From NCBI GenBank assembly GCA_949318235.1, contig OX439129.1, positions 5,393,213 through 5,457,212 of the forward strand: a stretch of DNA of 64,000 nucleotides, given 5' to 3'. Position numbers and translations under genes: made by a program. The notes under the pieces are model-generated. The model saw only the letters and a list, made by a program, of their open reading frames with translations, made no database searches and was not told where the DNA came from. Of the stretch, positions 53,729-64,000 are shown piece by piece (the stretch's first letter is position 1; each line of letters opens with the position of its first letter). The DNA comes from Ecdyonurus torrentis (lineage: Eukaryota; Arthropoda; Insecta; Ephemeroptera; Heptageniidae).

Positions 53729-55203
53729 CTGAAATATATTGTCACATATAAGAAAAGAACAAACATTGAGGTTAACAATACCATGATATAAGAATAGGGC
53801 GAAACACGTGTCCGCGACTTGGCGAGTGGTAAATCGGGTGAGTTTGGTTGCATTACAATCACGGCAGTAAAACTCTAAAACTCTCTAATTAACAGCCTTG
53901 AGCTTGTATTTTTGCATCCCCCTTATTGTATCTATTTTAATTAATGCATATCAAACCAAAATGGTTTCTTTCTTATAATTATATAATATAAGAAATAGAA
54001 CTAGTACAAGAGAAATTAGAGTACAGTACTTTGTATTGAAACTTAATGAATACCCCTCCTTTCAACTACATATCAAAATGAGAGAATTTTGATTTGCATT
54101 AATTTGCAATACCTACACAGTGCTCTAATTACTCTCACACTATTTTTATCCTTTTACTAAGCCTAGGACAGCCATCGCTTCTTAGCGATTTTCTTAGCGC
54201 AGTGATAAGAGTTTGGCCCGGGCTAACCTAACTTTATGGACGCTATTCAGGGGCGGAGCCTAAAAAGCAGATAAGAATTTACCGCTATCCTGGGCTTTAC
54301 CATTTATTTAAAAAATATATACAGGAATATGTTCTCAAAATATTAAAAAATTATTTTTGGACACATTTTAATTTATCAAAGTAAAAGTTCAGATGTTTAT
54401 TTTTTTTATTACTACCCATACATTTCTCACAACTAATTTTTAATCCTTTTTATTTTGACTTGATTTAAAAATATATTTTAAATATATCATCCTTGTTGCA
54501 TCCAAAGGGCATACTTGCAATTCAGGGTTGTCTTACAAAAGGCGTACTTGCATTTTTATCCAGTACCACAAAGAGCGTATGTACTTGCACTTGGTTTTAC
54601 ATGCAAAGCGTATGGCAGATGCAAGCACAGCATCGAAAGTAGACAAATGCAATTAAGCCCTTTGCAAAAACGTATCCAAATGCAAGTACAGTACATCTTT
54701 TGGACGCAACAAGGGTGATATATACATACATGATTGAAATGGGCATAATAAATAACTGCCTTTTCTTGAAACATGCTGGGCGTTTGAATGTAAAACAGAA
54801 AGCAATTGATAGGGCTTAGCATAGCCTTGTTTGTGAGTCCTGATTTTTGTGCTCCAGATGATAAGTAAATATAACTAAATAGTGTACAATAACAATAATT
54901 ACTAACCTGTAGTACATTGAACATTTGCTCAGCCTTAGGACTCTTGAAGACAAAAATACCAGCACCAGAGGGGCATCGTCGTCCTGCCTCAAAGCTGAAG
55001 AGATGTCCGTCAAAGCCGTATCTCCTGAGACACTTGAGAGGCCAGATCACCGGAGACGCACCACGTTTGTAGAATATGATGTCTGTCTCCGTCAACTCTA
55101 GTTGTCCGTGCGTGGCCACGTTGTGGCTCTCGTTCATGTTCATCACATTGAAGATGTTTGGGTGTTGGTCATTGATGTCCGCTCTGCTCGAGATGCAACC
55201 CAT
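52562..55203 (-). CDS. FRS2: FRS2 orthologue, FGF-receptor docking adaptor
   Basis: Two coding exons, 54907-55203 and 52562-53728, joined in phase 0: 487 residues (human FRS2 about 508). The N-terminus MGCISS fits N-myristoylation. A PTB domain follows (residues 13-99), with LRRYGFDGHLFSFEAGRRCP strongly FRS2-like. The long second exon is Ser/Thr/Pro-rich and holds Grb2-type YxN motifs (SYMN, LYMN, CYAN) and the C-terminal pair VNYIILDLD and IGYATIDFDKTAA, placed like SHP2-binding tyrosines. It ends with the family hallmark LRKTRHNSK. FRS2 couples activated FGF and Trk-type receptors to Ras/MAPK at the plasma membrane. A non-coding exon is expected above 55218. Confidence 0.95.
53985..54175. 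mobile_element. Family F-related palindrome in the FRS2 intron
   Basis: gaaattagagtacagtactt, ttgaaacttaatg and inverted ttagagaatt-type block (agagaattttgatttgcatt, agtgctctaattactctc). Confidence 0.6.
54493..54718. mobile_element. MITE with 'ccttgttgcatccaaa' ends
   Basis: Left ccttgttgcatccaaagggc and right ttttggacgcaacaagg are inverted. Internal gcgta-cttgca units repeat four or five times on each side, the same plan as the elements at 34359 and 50480. Confidence 0.75.
54907..55203 (-). CDS. FRS2: FRS2 exon with myristoylation site and PTB domain
   Basis: Starts ATG at 55203 after an acceptor (atcatcag) and 15 leader bases (55204-55218). Ends MFNVLQ at CAG|gttagt, phase 0. The ORF reads on past the donor but loses similarity at once. 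Confidence 0.94.
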
Positions 55204-56797
55204 TATCTTGGTGTTAACCTGATGATAAAATCAACGTATGTATACCATACATCTAAAGTCCCTATATACCAAAGTATTCGGACTGAACTATTTCTGTATT
55301 GTTGAAAATGCAGTGCCAGTGCCAAGTGCCGATTATGTGAAGTTGTCTAATAGAAAAAGCTCAATGTGAACATGGCATCATATTTATATGTAAAAGAACG
55401 TGCTGTTTTATGTTTCTAAAGTCCCTATATACCAAGTATTCTGGCCAATTTATTTGTGTATTGTTGAAAATTGAAAACCTCACTAAAATAACATAATGCA
55501 CTTAAATGGCAATTGACCACTTGCAATGAACAAACTTTTTAAAATAATTTGAATAATTCTTAATGCATTTCTTATGTAAAAATCGTTTTCACTTACTTGC
55601 TGCAACAATTAAAAACATTTTATTGCAAGTGGTCCATTAGGACCTGTAAACAATGAAAAAATTTCTAATGGGGCTAGAATACTTAGAAAATTTTAGTGTA
55701 CATAATTTATATTATGTTTGTAGGAGGTACAATGAATAAACGTATTTTAAATTTGAAAGGTCATACATACATACTTTTAAATATGAATTACATATAAGAA
55801 CTCCCCTTATCCTTACTAAATAAACATACCACGACATTAACGCCAGTTATTTAAGTAGGATAACTAGTAATTGAGGCATAATCTACATTACTTCCCCTTT
55901 TGATGACAAAGGTATAAATTAAAATTAAACTTAGGGAGCATGGCTGGCTCAACTAGGGCGGTGCACAAACATGATCTCGCAACAATCAAGCTGAATATTT
56001 ATTTATATATCTAGCCTGGACATTGTTGCATTAGGTGTCAAAATAACTATGTATCATCTTTTGAATATCATATTAATAAAACTTAACGAGTGTATGTATG
56101 ACTCATAAACAGCTCATTAAAACATTAAAAACAAAATTACTGAAATCCTCCAGCTGATTGCCTGGTACAAAAAGCAATGAAAACATACATGTTTTTTCCA
56201 GTAAAATCTCGATATTATTGTTTTTAAATTATTGCAACGTCTGCCTTACCATTATACCTGCATAGCCAATCCATATTTACGACGTATTTGAAGAGAAAAT
56301 GAAGACAAATCATAAATTAATGAGAAACTACATGCAAGATGGCAGCATTCTAAAATGTGAACGAACTGTAGAACGTAAATTGATCATTTAGTGACGAAAT
56401 GCTTTACCAGAGCTGCGCACAATAATAATTTATACACTGCGCAGTTATACGTTTGTTTGGAAAGTGCTGACATCTAACGATAAATCTACGTACTGTACAA
56501 AGTTTTTTTTTTACTTCCATGTAAAAAAAAAGTTTTATTTGCAAATTGTTTTTACAAGAAATAATGCAAAAGTAGTTATATTTTTTAAAGAACTTTATTA
56601 AAGTGTTTATACAGCTTTTTTTACATTTACAACGATTCTTAATTAACAATAAATAGAATTATGTAAGGAAATTCAAGCTATTACATCTCCCAACAGCAAT
56701 CGTGTTTCATGCTTTTTTAAATTTTCTACTTTGCCGCTATATTTTCCAATAATGCAATAAAACCTCTGAAACTACAGAACTTTTAGAGAGAAAGCAT

Positions 56798-56924
56798 TAA
56801 TGGTGTTCGTAAACCTGGTTGGAGCATGCTCCAAAAATGCGCAATTGCATTTAAAAAGCATTGGCTGATTGTCATTTTTTTGTGTTCTGGAACACGAAGA
56901 ACAGGGTTTACGAACACCATTATT
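56798..56924. mobile_element. 'gttcgtaaacc' hairpin MITE, copy 6
   Basis: aatggtgttcgtaaacctgg and its complement, interior gcgcaattgcatttaaaaag. Confidence 0.8.
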
Positions 56925-57132
56925 AATTTATGTTCAAAAACGTCAAAACATTTGGTATGTGTAGCCATTGACATATTTTTATACCAAATCGAATGGATTA
57001 TGCGTGTTTTACATGCATTCCATATGAGGATTGCACTGCATTTTATTAGGCAGGTGCATGATTGCGCACCTTCCAGCTTACCTATAGAGTTTCCACGGTT
57101 TCTCTAAGTTATCATGCAAATACAGGGCTGTG

Positions 57133-60100
57133 CAGTGGCGGAGCTACGAATTTAGGGCCCGGGGGAAGAAAAGGGACTGGGCCCCAAAAAGAAACGCGCG
57201 AAGCGCGCAAGCTCGCCGCAGGCGCGAATTTTTTTGAACCACGTGACTATTTTTAGTTATATAGTTTGATTAATGAAAAGAGCCTTATTTTAAGCAAAAC
57301 TTATTTCAAAAATACACAGCTTTTCTTTATACTGTATTTTGCTCCTCTCTTTTTATCAGTGTGCGAAAAAAAGCAAGGATGACTACTTTAGAAAAAAAAA
57401 AAATACATACATTTTTTCATAAAAAAAATGTCATATATTTCATTGCCACATAAAATATGGTATAATTTGCTGGGGAAATTCCACCAAAGCAATTAGAATT
57501 TTCAGACTTAAAAAAAAAATAATAATAATAATAAAAAAAAATAATTTTTGGTGCCAGCTTTAGATCCTTACTGTTCCTTGTGTGTATATATTGGAATGTG
57601 CTATGAAAGTTAAATTAAATCTTGAAGTATTTACTAAACATGAAATTCGTCAGCACAATCATAAGACAAGAAATATACAAAGTAATATTAAAAGTACATA
57701 ATAAAATAACAGAAATGTAAAACAGAGGTCCATTTTGTAGCTGCCTGCAGATATATAGTAAATTGCGTACTTATTTGAGACAAATAAATAACCATGTTCA
57801 ATTAAAAAAAATAAAACTTAAAAACTTTTCTTCTTAACAAACAATACTACTCAGTTAGTGAGTTTATGCTGCACCAATAATAGTATCCCATATTCGATTT
57901 TTTATTTTATTTTCCTCAATTTTGTATGACATAATATATATAATTGCTTATAGGTATGTTATTTTGATTTTATTATTCTTGTTTGGTAAACTTTGACTAT
58001 CATTTATAATTGTACCAATTGATACAATAACCTAAGCTTGTATGCATATACTTGTGTATTTTGATTGTAGGATGAAAGAAATTAATAAAGATATTTTGAA
58101 TTTGAATGAGAAGTTACCACAGGAAATTTTCAATTAGGCTCAAAATGAATAGAATTGTATGATAGAACATTGTATTACCTTCATTAGGTTGAAGTATTTT
58201 ATTTAATTCTGTACCACCCTGTGGTAAGACCATTGTTATATTCTGTATTCATTTTGCATCAAAATTTTGATTTAAGAATTTAAAAAATGCATAGCAATGG
58301 ATATATAATCAAAATGCACCAATTTGGCTTTAAATACTAAACAGGATGAAGTAATAAGTGTTTACTTAATAATTGTCTCTAATAAATATGTTGAAGATGA
58401 AACATAATTATTAGAGAGCGCAGAAATAGCTTTTCAACTATTTGCGTTATGGGTGCTATTTTAATTATTTATACCAGATCTCCATCGATCCATTGAATTG
58501 TAAACTTTTGACCCCATCTAAAAATCACCTACTATTTTCACCTATTTCATAAAAAACAACTATTTCAACATTTTTCACCTATTTGTCAACTATTTTTATC
58601 TTTTGTTTACGATTCATTGGAAACGTGTACATTTCCAAGGAAATTAAAAAAAAATTAAATCTCCATAAATAACAATTACGCGTGTAATTATAAGAAGTTA
58701 TAGCCCTTCATATACTGACCACTTATGTGAATCAGATATACTTTCTGTACTTTAATTAAAAAAATGTTTAATTATAAAAATTATTAAAAAAATCAATGGC
58801 ATTAAAAATATTAACGATTCCTGGGAACTGCGTAATAAAATAAAAAAAAAAAAAAATACTACTAAATACTCAAAGGAAGGTGACTAAATAATTTTACACC
58901 AACAGGTTTTAGGGTGCCCTGGCTTCCCAAACCCCCCGATGCACTGTCCATCTTTCGGAAATAAACCCTGTGTTACTTGTTAGTTAGCATAATACAAAGA
59001 CAAAAAATTGTATATTATTTAACAAAATAATTTTTATGTAGTTAAGTGAAACTCACATTATACCTATGTTTTTCTTAAAATTACGTGTTGTTACATATTT
59101 AATTTCTATAATTAATCAATATAAATAAAATTAATTAAAAGGGCGAAAAAATAATATTAAGCACAGAAACAGACACTGTCAGAGTTATAGACTAGTTTTT
59201 TTTTTAATTTTTTTTTCTTTCTTATTTCTCTTTTTTCTCTCTCTTTTTTTTTTTTAAACAACAAGGGCCCCTGACCAGGAGGGCTCCATCAGGATTTCTT
59301 GGCTAATTTTAAAGGCTAGTCCGACACTGCTCAGATTACCTCCTGTGATGTTGAGAGATAATTTTCTATTTACAAAAATAAATTAAAAGCGATCGACGTA
59401 TGTACGTAATTTCACTAATGAAAATTTGGAAATGTACTTGGTGTGCCACTACTTTGAAAATCAAGGCTGCCATGGTGACAGTGCTCTTGGCTGATTTTTG
59501 TGCTTAGCCTCTTGATTTGTAAGGGCAAAAAAGTAATATAAAATAAAAAATACGCAAAATTTTTTTTTTTTTAAATGTAATAAAATTAAAATCAACTATT
59601 AAATCACCTATTTCTTGAAAATCACCTATTTTATCAACTATTTTGTCCAAAAAAAACAACAACTATATTTTGCCGAAAAAAACACCTATTTCTCCGCTCT
59701 CTATATAATTATATGCAGGTAGAAGAAGCATAAAGGCCCAGTTGGGTTAAAACCAGAATAATATAATCATATTAATCAATATAAATTTATCTTATGGGAA
59801 ATTTTGAGGACCTATTTTCGGACACCCTCTAAAAATTCCTAAAATTGCATAATTCGCGAAATTAAACCAACGACCTGTCCGGAAAATTGGTTCTTGTCCA
59901 GGTATCCAGTAATTGGTGCACCATTGGTATAAAAGGAAGCTTCTTTCATTTCTTTGTAATCAAATTAATTGTGAATTTTTTTAATTTTTCTGGATCATGC
60001 GATCAATAAGGTTAAGCTCTATATAACAATATTAAAATGACTCAAACTTAGACAACTGATAGTGTAAAGACTACTATATAAAAAGAAAAAGTAATGAGTA

Positions 60101-60278
60101 AAGATGTATCATCTTTGTAAAGAGCAAGTACTTTTCCTTTTCCTTCTTTTTTTTTTTTTTTTTTTTTTCCTTTTTCTTCTTTTTTTTTCTTTTTTTTTTC
60201 TTTGCCTGCCCGCGGGCCCCCCCAGGCTGAGGGCCCGGGGGAACCTCCCACTCATCCCCCTCGGTAGATACGCCACTG
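57133..60278. mobile_element. 3.1-kb non-autonomous hAT-type transposon
   Basis: Begins CAGTGGCGGAGCTACG and ends CGGTAGATACGCCACTG (inverted), with GC-rich subterminal blocks (tagggcccggggg; ctgagggcccggggg). Flanked by an exact 8-bp duplication gggctgtg (57125-57132 and 60279-60286). The interior is very AT-rich with poly-A and poly-T runs, repeats such as aaatcacctattt, and no transposase frame that I can recognise. Inserted in a family M repeat; an uninterrupted relative is at 31110-31180. Confidence 0.9.
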
Positions 60279-60930
60279 GGGCTGTGTATTAGACCTTATA
60301 TTTTGAGGACAAAAAAAATTAATAATAAAAATAGGGGATGTAATTTTAATTATTTCTTATTTCATATTCTAAAAGAAAACATATTATCCGCCTGAATCAA
60401 TTTAATATATGCGAATTTATTATTTTTGAGATTATTAAATAAATTAATGAACTTTTGAAAGTCGCGAATGACTTCATGGTCAGTATAACTATTGATGATG
60501 TCCTCGTGCATAATTAGTTAATTACAATTAACCGACCGTGCGACGTAAATGTTCGATGTTCAAAAAAGAACTATAAAAATACAAGTGAATATTATACTTT
60601 AAAAAAATTGCATATCATAATCAATTCAGATCAGGCCAATCAGGCCAATGTTCTCTTTTATACAAAATTATACCACCTAATTTTTTTGGTTCTTCCTTAA
60701 AATAAAGGTATACGTTTAATTTCACGGTTTCACCTAGATTATTTTTCTCTCGTTTGAAATTTTCTTGTCTCTCGGCCGGTGCTCGCCTGGTGTAGTTAGC
60801 ACTATGTACATATACATAATTATGGTCTTGCCCGCATAGATATAAAGATGTCTGATGGTCTTACCATTTTCTCCCAAAGGGGATCTCTCTTACCTTTTCT
60901 CCGCACTACCTGTGTATATTATATTTCAAT

Positions 60931-60936
60931 TTTATT
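60931..60936 (-). terminator. SLC26A11: Candidate poly(A) signal for SLC26A11
   Basis: Minus-strand AATAAA about 75 bases after the stop codon. Confidence 0.5.
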
Positions 60937-61007
60937 CTTTATATTAAAAATGTCAATTTCTCACGAATATGCAGTTTCTTTTAAAAAAAATACGTTTTTT
61001 TTTTTAA

Positions 61008-61054
61008 TTACAGCCTAGAGTTTGAGATTAATTCTTCTACTTTTGCATCCTCCG
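61008..61054 (-). CDS. SLC26A11: SLC26A11 terminal exon
   Basis: Acceptor tgtttcag; two leading bases, then EDAKVEELISNSRL and TAA at 61008-61010. Too short for ordinary ORF searches; supported by phase and by the acidic helical tail usual after STAS. Confidence 0.75.
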
Positions 61055-63537
61055 CTGAAACATATTAAAAATAATAATATGTAATATTGCATAGTCTTAA
61101 ATAAAATATAAAAATATATAATATATTGCATAGTCTTAAAATATAAAAATAGTTATACGTACCTGAGATCACGTCCTCGAGGTTTGGTCCAGAGCGGATG
61201 CTGCGAGTGAGATTGCGATCAAAGTTGAGGAATGTGGACACAGCCTCGCGGTTCCAGTTCCACAGAATGACCTCTTGACCTCGCAAGCTGACCTCTGAGA
61301 TTAATGAACTCAGCACCTGGTGCAAATTTATAGACAGCATACATAAAAAATTAAAAGCCAAATATGAAAAAATCTATACACGCTGTTATATGATACATAA
61401 TAATTTTTATTTTTATATGTAAAAAAAAAAAACTTAAAAAAAAATGATAACAGAAAATTTTCAAAATAGCTGGTTGTTTTAGAACATTACCCAAATTTTT
61501 ATCTATATAATATAGGCTAACCGCTAATTAATTCTCCATTCTTATTTTATCTAATCATGGTACGTTATATTAATTAATTCATAATTCATTCAGACATATG
61601 CTGCATGCATGGCTCATTTCTCACAATGCTTATATAGTAAGAGAAAGTAATTGAGAAGGCCAATAAAAAGTATTTAATTTAACTCTTACAGCATAAGTCG
61701 AATGTCTGCTTTTGCATCTGACACTTTCATATGAATATGTATATATATATTTAATTATTGTAAATATAGCGCTTGTGGTAACTTTTATTTTATTGTTATA
61801 TATGAACTGCCTGGCAAGTAAAATGTTGTATATTTCTTATTATAATGTACGTGTTTTATATTTTTAATTAAAAATTTGTGAAGTGATTACTTTGACGGTG
61901 GTTGTATCGACGTTGCTGACGTGTGTGCCGTCCACGACGATCACGTGACAGCAGCTCGTGCTTGACGACATGCAGCTCGTGACCACGTGCTTCACGTATT
62001 CGGCCGCGGGGAAGTTGATGCCTCGATCGACATCAACCAAAATCACGCTCTGTCCTGAACACTGGCACACAGTAACAAACAAAACAACAAATTATTATGA
62101 AGTATCAAATTTTTGGTTTCTATATTAGTTTTTTTTTTTTCCTTCTTTTTTAATGAATGATGTGAGTAGAGTATTTTTTGTATATTTTTATAAATTTCAA
62201 ATAGGGTGTGTGCGCATGACGTCATTCTGATTGCTTTTCGATGCTTATCTTGAGTAATGAATAACATTGCTCAGTATAGGGCAAAGGTAGTTTTTGGCTA
62301 TTTTCTTTGGAAATTTAACTATTTTTTTGGTTATTATTATTTTTCTTGCATACTTGAGGTACTAATTCAACCTGTTAACAGCATCAATGCTCTCAAAAAA
62401 ATCGCGAAGTATTTTTAAACTGGCAAAAGGTGCCATTTTCCTATACCGGACAATGTTATTTAGTACTCACTTATGACGTCGACTTTAACATGAATGAAAC
62501 CACCCTATAGCATGGGTCATACAAACTGCACGATCCGCGTTATTATTTTATGGTTAGAACCATGTTAGAACACACATAAAGGCATATAAACATGTTGAAC
62601 ATAAAACTTGCCTAATATATACCTAATAAATATCAACGTTGATTTGGCCGGAGTCATTGATTTCTAATTTATTTTACATTCACAAATTGTCAGATGCGGG
62701 TTTATGGCGTACGTATCACAGCATTCACAGCTCGCCTGTATCCGCGCGCGTGAGCTGTTGTACGTGTCATAAGTCCGAATGGAAAATCGTGCAAATGTAA
62801 AATAAATTAGAAATCAATGACTCTGGCCAAATCAACGTTGATATTTATATGTTAGGATAATAGACATGTTTTTGTTTTTTTGTTCAATGTGTTCTACGTG
62901 TTTAAGAAATAAATGCAAGCAGTGTAATTTTAACTTTTGCTTGCACTTGACCGCGGTAGAAAATTTATGTAATTTTACCTTAGTTTTGTGACACTTGACT
63001 GTTGGCCTCGCGACTTGGTACAGCAGCAGTAAAATATCAATACCAATGCCAATGAGGATGCCGTGGGCAGGACCGATCACCAGGCCTAGGAATGTCGAGT
63101 GAAGTGGCAACAACTCGATCTCTGTGCAATTACGTTACAATTTTAACTTATTTAGATTTAAAATTAACAACAGCATGGTTAATAACTCGTGCATATTATA
63201 AATAAATTACGTATAAATAAAAAATAATAACAAAAAAGATGGTTTATTCTTATATAGAATTTTTTTAACGACATATTCGAACACTCACGAACTGTTCGTG
63301 ATGAGTTCGAACTTACAATAGTTCGAAATGTTCCCGCGTCTTGTGAAATAATTTTAAGACATGTGTTGGACTGTCGTCATGTAACAAACTTACTTCTAGA
63401 TCTCCACAGCCTGATGGTGTCGGTGTGAATCTGCAGCAGAAATATGACGGCACAGATTACGACTGCGGCGAGAGTGGCTTTAGGCAAGAACTGCAGCATC
63501 GAGGTGAGGAACACCAGGGATAGCAGCACCAGGCTGC
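61008..63537 (-). CDS. SLC26A11: SLC26A11-like anion transporter, C-terminal part
   Basis: Five exons in the window: 63394-63537, 62979-63121, 61891-62061, 61163-61316 and 61008-61054, about 218 residues; the 5' half lies beyond the right edge. The first two exons encode the last membrane helices (SLVLLSLVFLTSMLQFLPKA, AVVICAVIFLLQ, FLGLVIGPAHGILIGIG, DILLLLY), with LPKATLAAVVI typical of SLC26. The next two encode a STAS domain (SVILVDVDRGINFPAAEY, VIVVDGTHVSNVDTTTVK, LRGQEVILWNW). The C-terminus is EDAKVEELISNSRL. SLC26A11 proteins carry sulfate or chloride across plasma or lysosomal membranes; the subfamily choice rests on the NFPAAEY...GTHVSNVDTT pattern and is good but not proven. Confidence 0.9.
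61163..61316 (-). CDS. SLC26A11: SLC26A11 exon, STAS second half
   Basis: Acceptor tgcaccag, donor CAG|gtacgt, phase 0 to 1. Encodes VLSSLISEVSLRGQEV through NLEDVIS. Confidence 0.9.
61891..62061 (-). CDS. SLC26A11: SLC26A11 exon, STAS first half
   Basis: Acceptor tgtgccag, donor AAA|gtaatc, phase 0 to 0, 57 codons from CSGQSVILVDVDRG to VDTTTVK. Confidence 0.9.
62206..62509 (+). mobile_element. Family I MITE, copy 4
   Basis: atagggtgtgtgcgcatgac to aaaccaccctat; near-identical to 38829-39133. SLC26A11 intron. Confidence 0.75.
62581..62901. mobile_element. Family A MITE, copy 3
   Basis: Arms match copies 1 and 2 (ggccggagtcattgatttct, gttcaatgtgttctacgtgt). Right flank TTAA at 62902-62905, left flank decayed to ATAA. 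In the same intron as the family I copy. Confidence 0.8.
62979..63121 (-). CDS. SLC26A11: SLC26A11 exon, last helix
   Basis: Acceptor ttgcacag, donor AAG|gtaaaa, phase 1 to 0. Encodes IELLPLHSTFLGLVIG through VKCHKTK. Confidence 0.9.
63394..63537 (-). CDS. SLC26A11: SLC26A11 exon, membrane helices
   Basis: Acceptor gctcaccag, donor A|gtaagt, phase 1 to 1. Encodes SLVLLSLVFL through TIRLWRSR. Confidence 0.9.
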
Positions 63538-63589
63538 CTGGTGAGCATGCAAATATATCAGTAATTAAGATAATACGGTGTATATATAT

Positions 63590-63790
63590 ACAGTACAGAG
63601 CAGCAAAAATGTTAACAAAGGATATGCCGCTCCAATGAGGTATCTGGACAGAAATTGTCATCACTACAGCAAGGTGTGTCCACTGCCGCAATTCACCGCC
63701 TTCTTGTGCAGTCACTTGTCTATGAAACAACCAAAAGATGCATGCCTCCTGGATGGGCAGTCTCGTGCACACCTTCTCTCTCTTTTTGTT
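63590..63790. other. GC-richer intron segment of unknown origin
   Basis: Open in several frames on both strands over 150-200 bp (for example QGVSTAAIHRLLVQSLVYET on plus) but without splice support. Could be a transposon remnant. Confidence 0.25.
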
Positions 63791-63856
63791 CTCGCTGCTT
63801 GTATCGAAAAAATATCATACACAAACAAACTGAAGACATAGCAAAATAACAACTCC

Positions 63857-63860
<4 letters not shown>

Positions 63861-63911
<51 letters not shown>
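63861..63911. repeat. (CT)n microsatellite
   Basis: About 50 bp of pure CT. The following 63955-64000 (gtgagtgtgagcgcacaaca) resembles the start of family M at 30995. Confidence 0.95.
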
Positions 63912-63914
<3 letters not shown>

Positions 63915-64000
63915 CTCTCTGTCTAAAATTCATACCAATACTATATTATAGGAAAAACAGTGCGTGAGTGTGAGCGCACAACACGATCAACTAGGAGAGC

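Noticed and set aside
54556..54906. Extension of the FRS2 PTB reading frame past its donor
   Set aside because: Similarity to FRS2 stops at the donor and the extension runs through a MITE.
57133..60278. A transposase gene inside the 3.1-kb hAT-type element
   Set aside because: All frames are short and AT-biased; no hAT dimerisation or zinc-finger motif could be seen.

Overview
The window is animal nuclear DNA: about 70% A+T by eye, short exons with GT-AG introns, long dinucleotide arrays and dense palindromic transposons. It is probably an arthropod. The EB-type cysteine modules in the leftmost gene are typical of arthropods and nematodes, and the intron sizes and repeat style fit. I cannot name the species. 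No prokaryotic, organellar or viral genes, rRNA, tRNA or CRISPR arrays were seen. Coding regions were rebuilt by joining exons whose splice phases agree.

Six protein genes are supported. (1) On the minus strand at 2071-12147, part of a secreted or membrane protein with four EB modules followed by four LDL-receptor class A repeats; both ends are missing. (2) On the plus strand at 17687-21768, a ZC2HC1-type zinc-finger protein of 630 residues with a 9-residue repeat array. (3) On the minus strand at 26210-33361, a complete WDR74 orthologue of 386 residues in seven exons. (4) On the plus strand at 33794-40499, an SRSF7/9G8-like splicing factor of 204 residues (RRM, CCHC knuckle, RS domain), divergent from WDR74 across about 0.4 kb. 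(5) On the minus strand at 52562-55203, an FRS2 orthologue of 487 residues (myristoylation site, PTB domain, tyrosine motifs). (6) On the minus strand at 61008-63537, the C-terminal half of an SLC26A11-like anion transporter, including its STAS domain.

The genes do not form an operon or pathway. ZC2HC1 and WDR74 converge, WDR74 and the SR gene diverge, and the remaining sequence is introns and gene-poor stretches filled with miniature inverted-repeat elements. I group these into recurrent families: A (309 bp, TTAA target sites), B/C/D/E/F (palindromes with related ends), H (about 220 bp), I (about 305 bp), the short 'gttcgtaaacc' hairpin, and others. Two hAT-type insertions have exact 8-bp target duplications and uninterrupted related sites elsewhere in the window.

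The most unusual feature is a recurring pattern: short tandem duplications that straddle exon-intron boundaries or the stop codon. There are at least six cases in two unrelated genes. The extreme case is a 15-copy, 82-bp array in which every unit carries the splice acceptor and first coding bases of an EB exon. I see no clear novel enzymatic or defence system; the novelty here is in how duplications and transposons meet splice sites.
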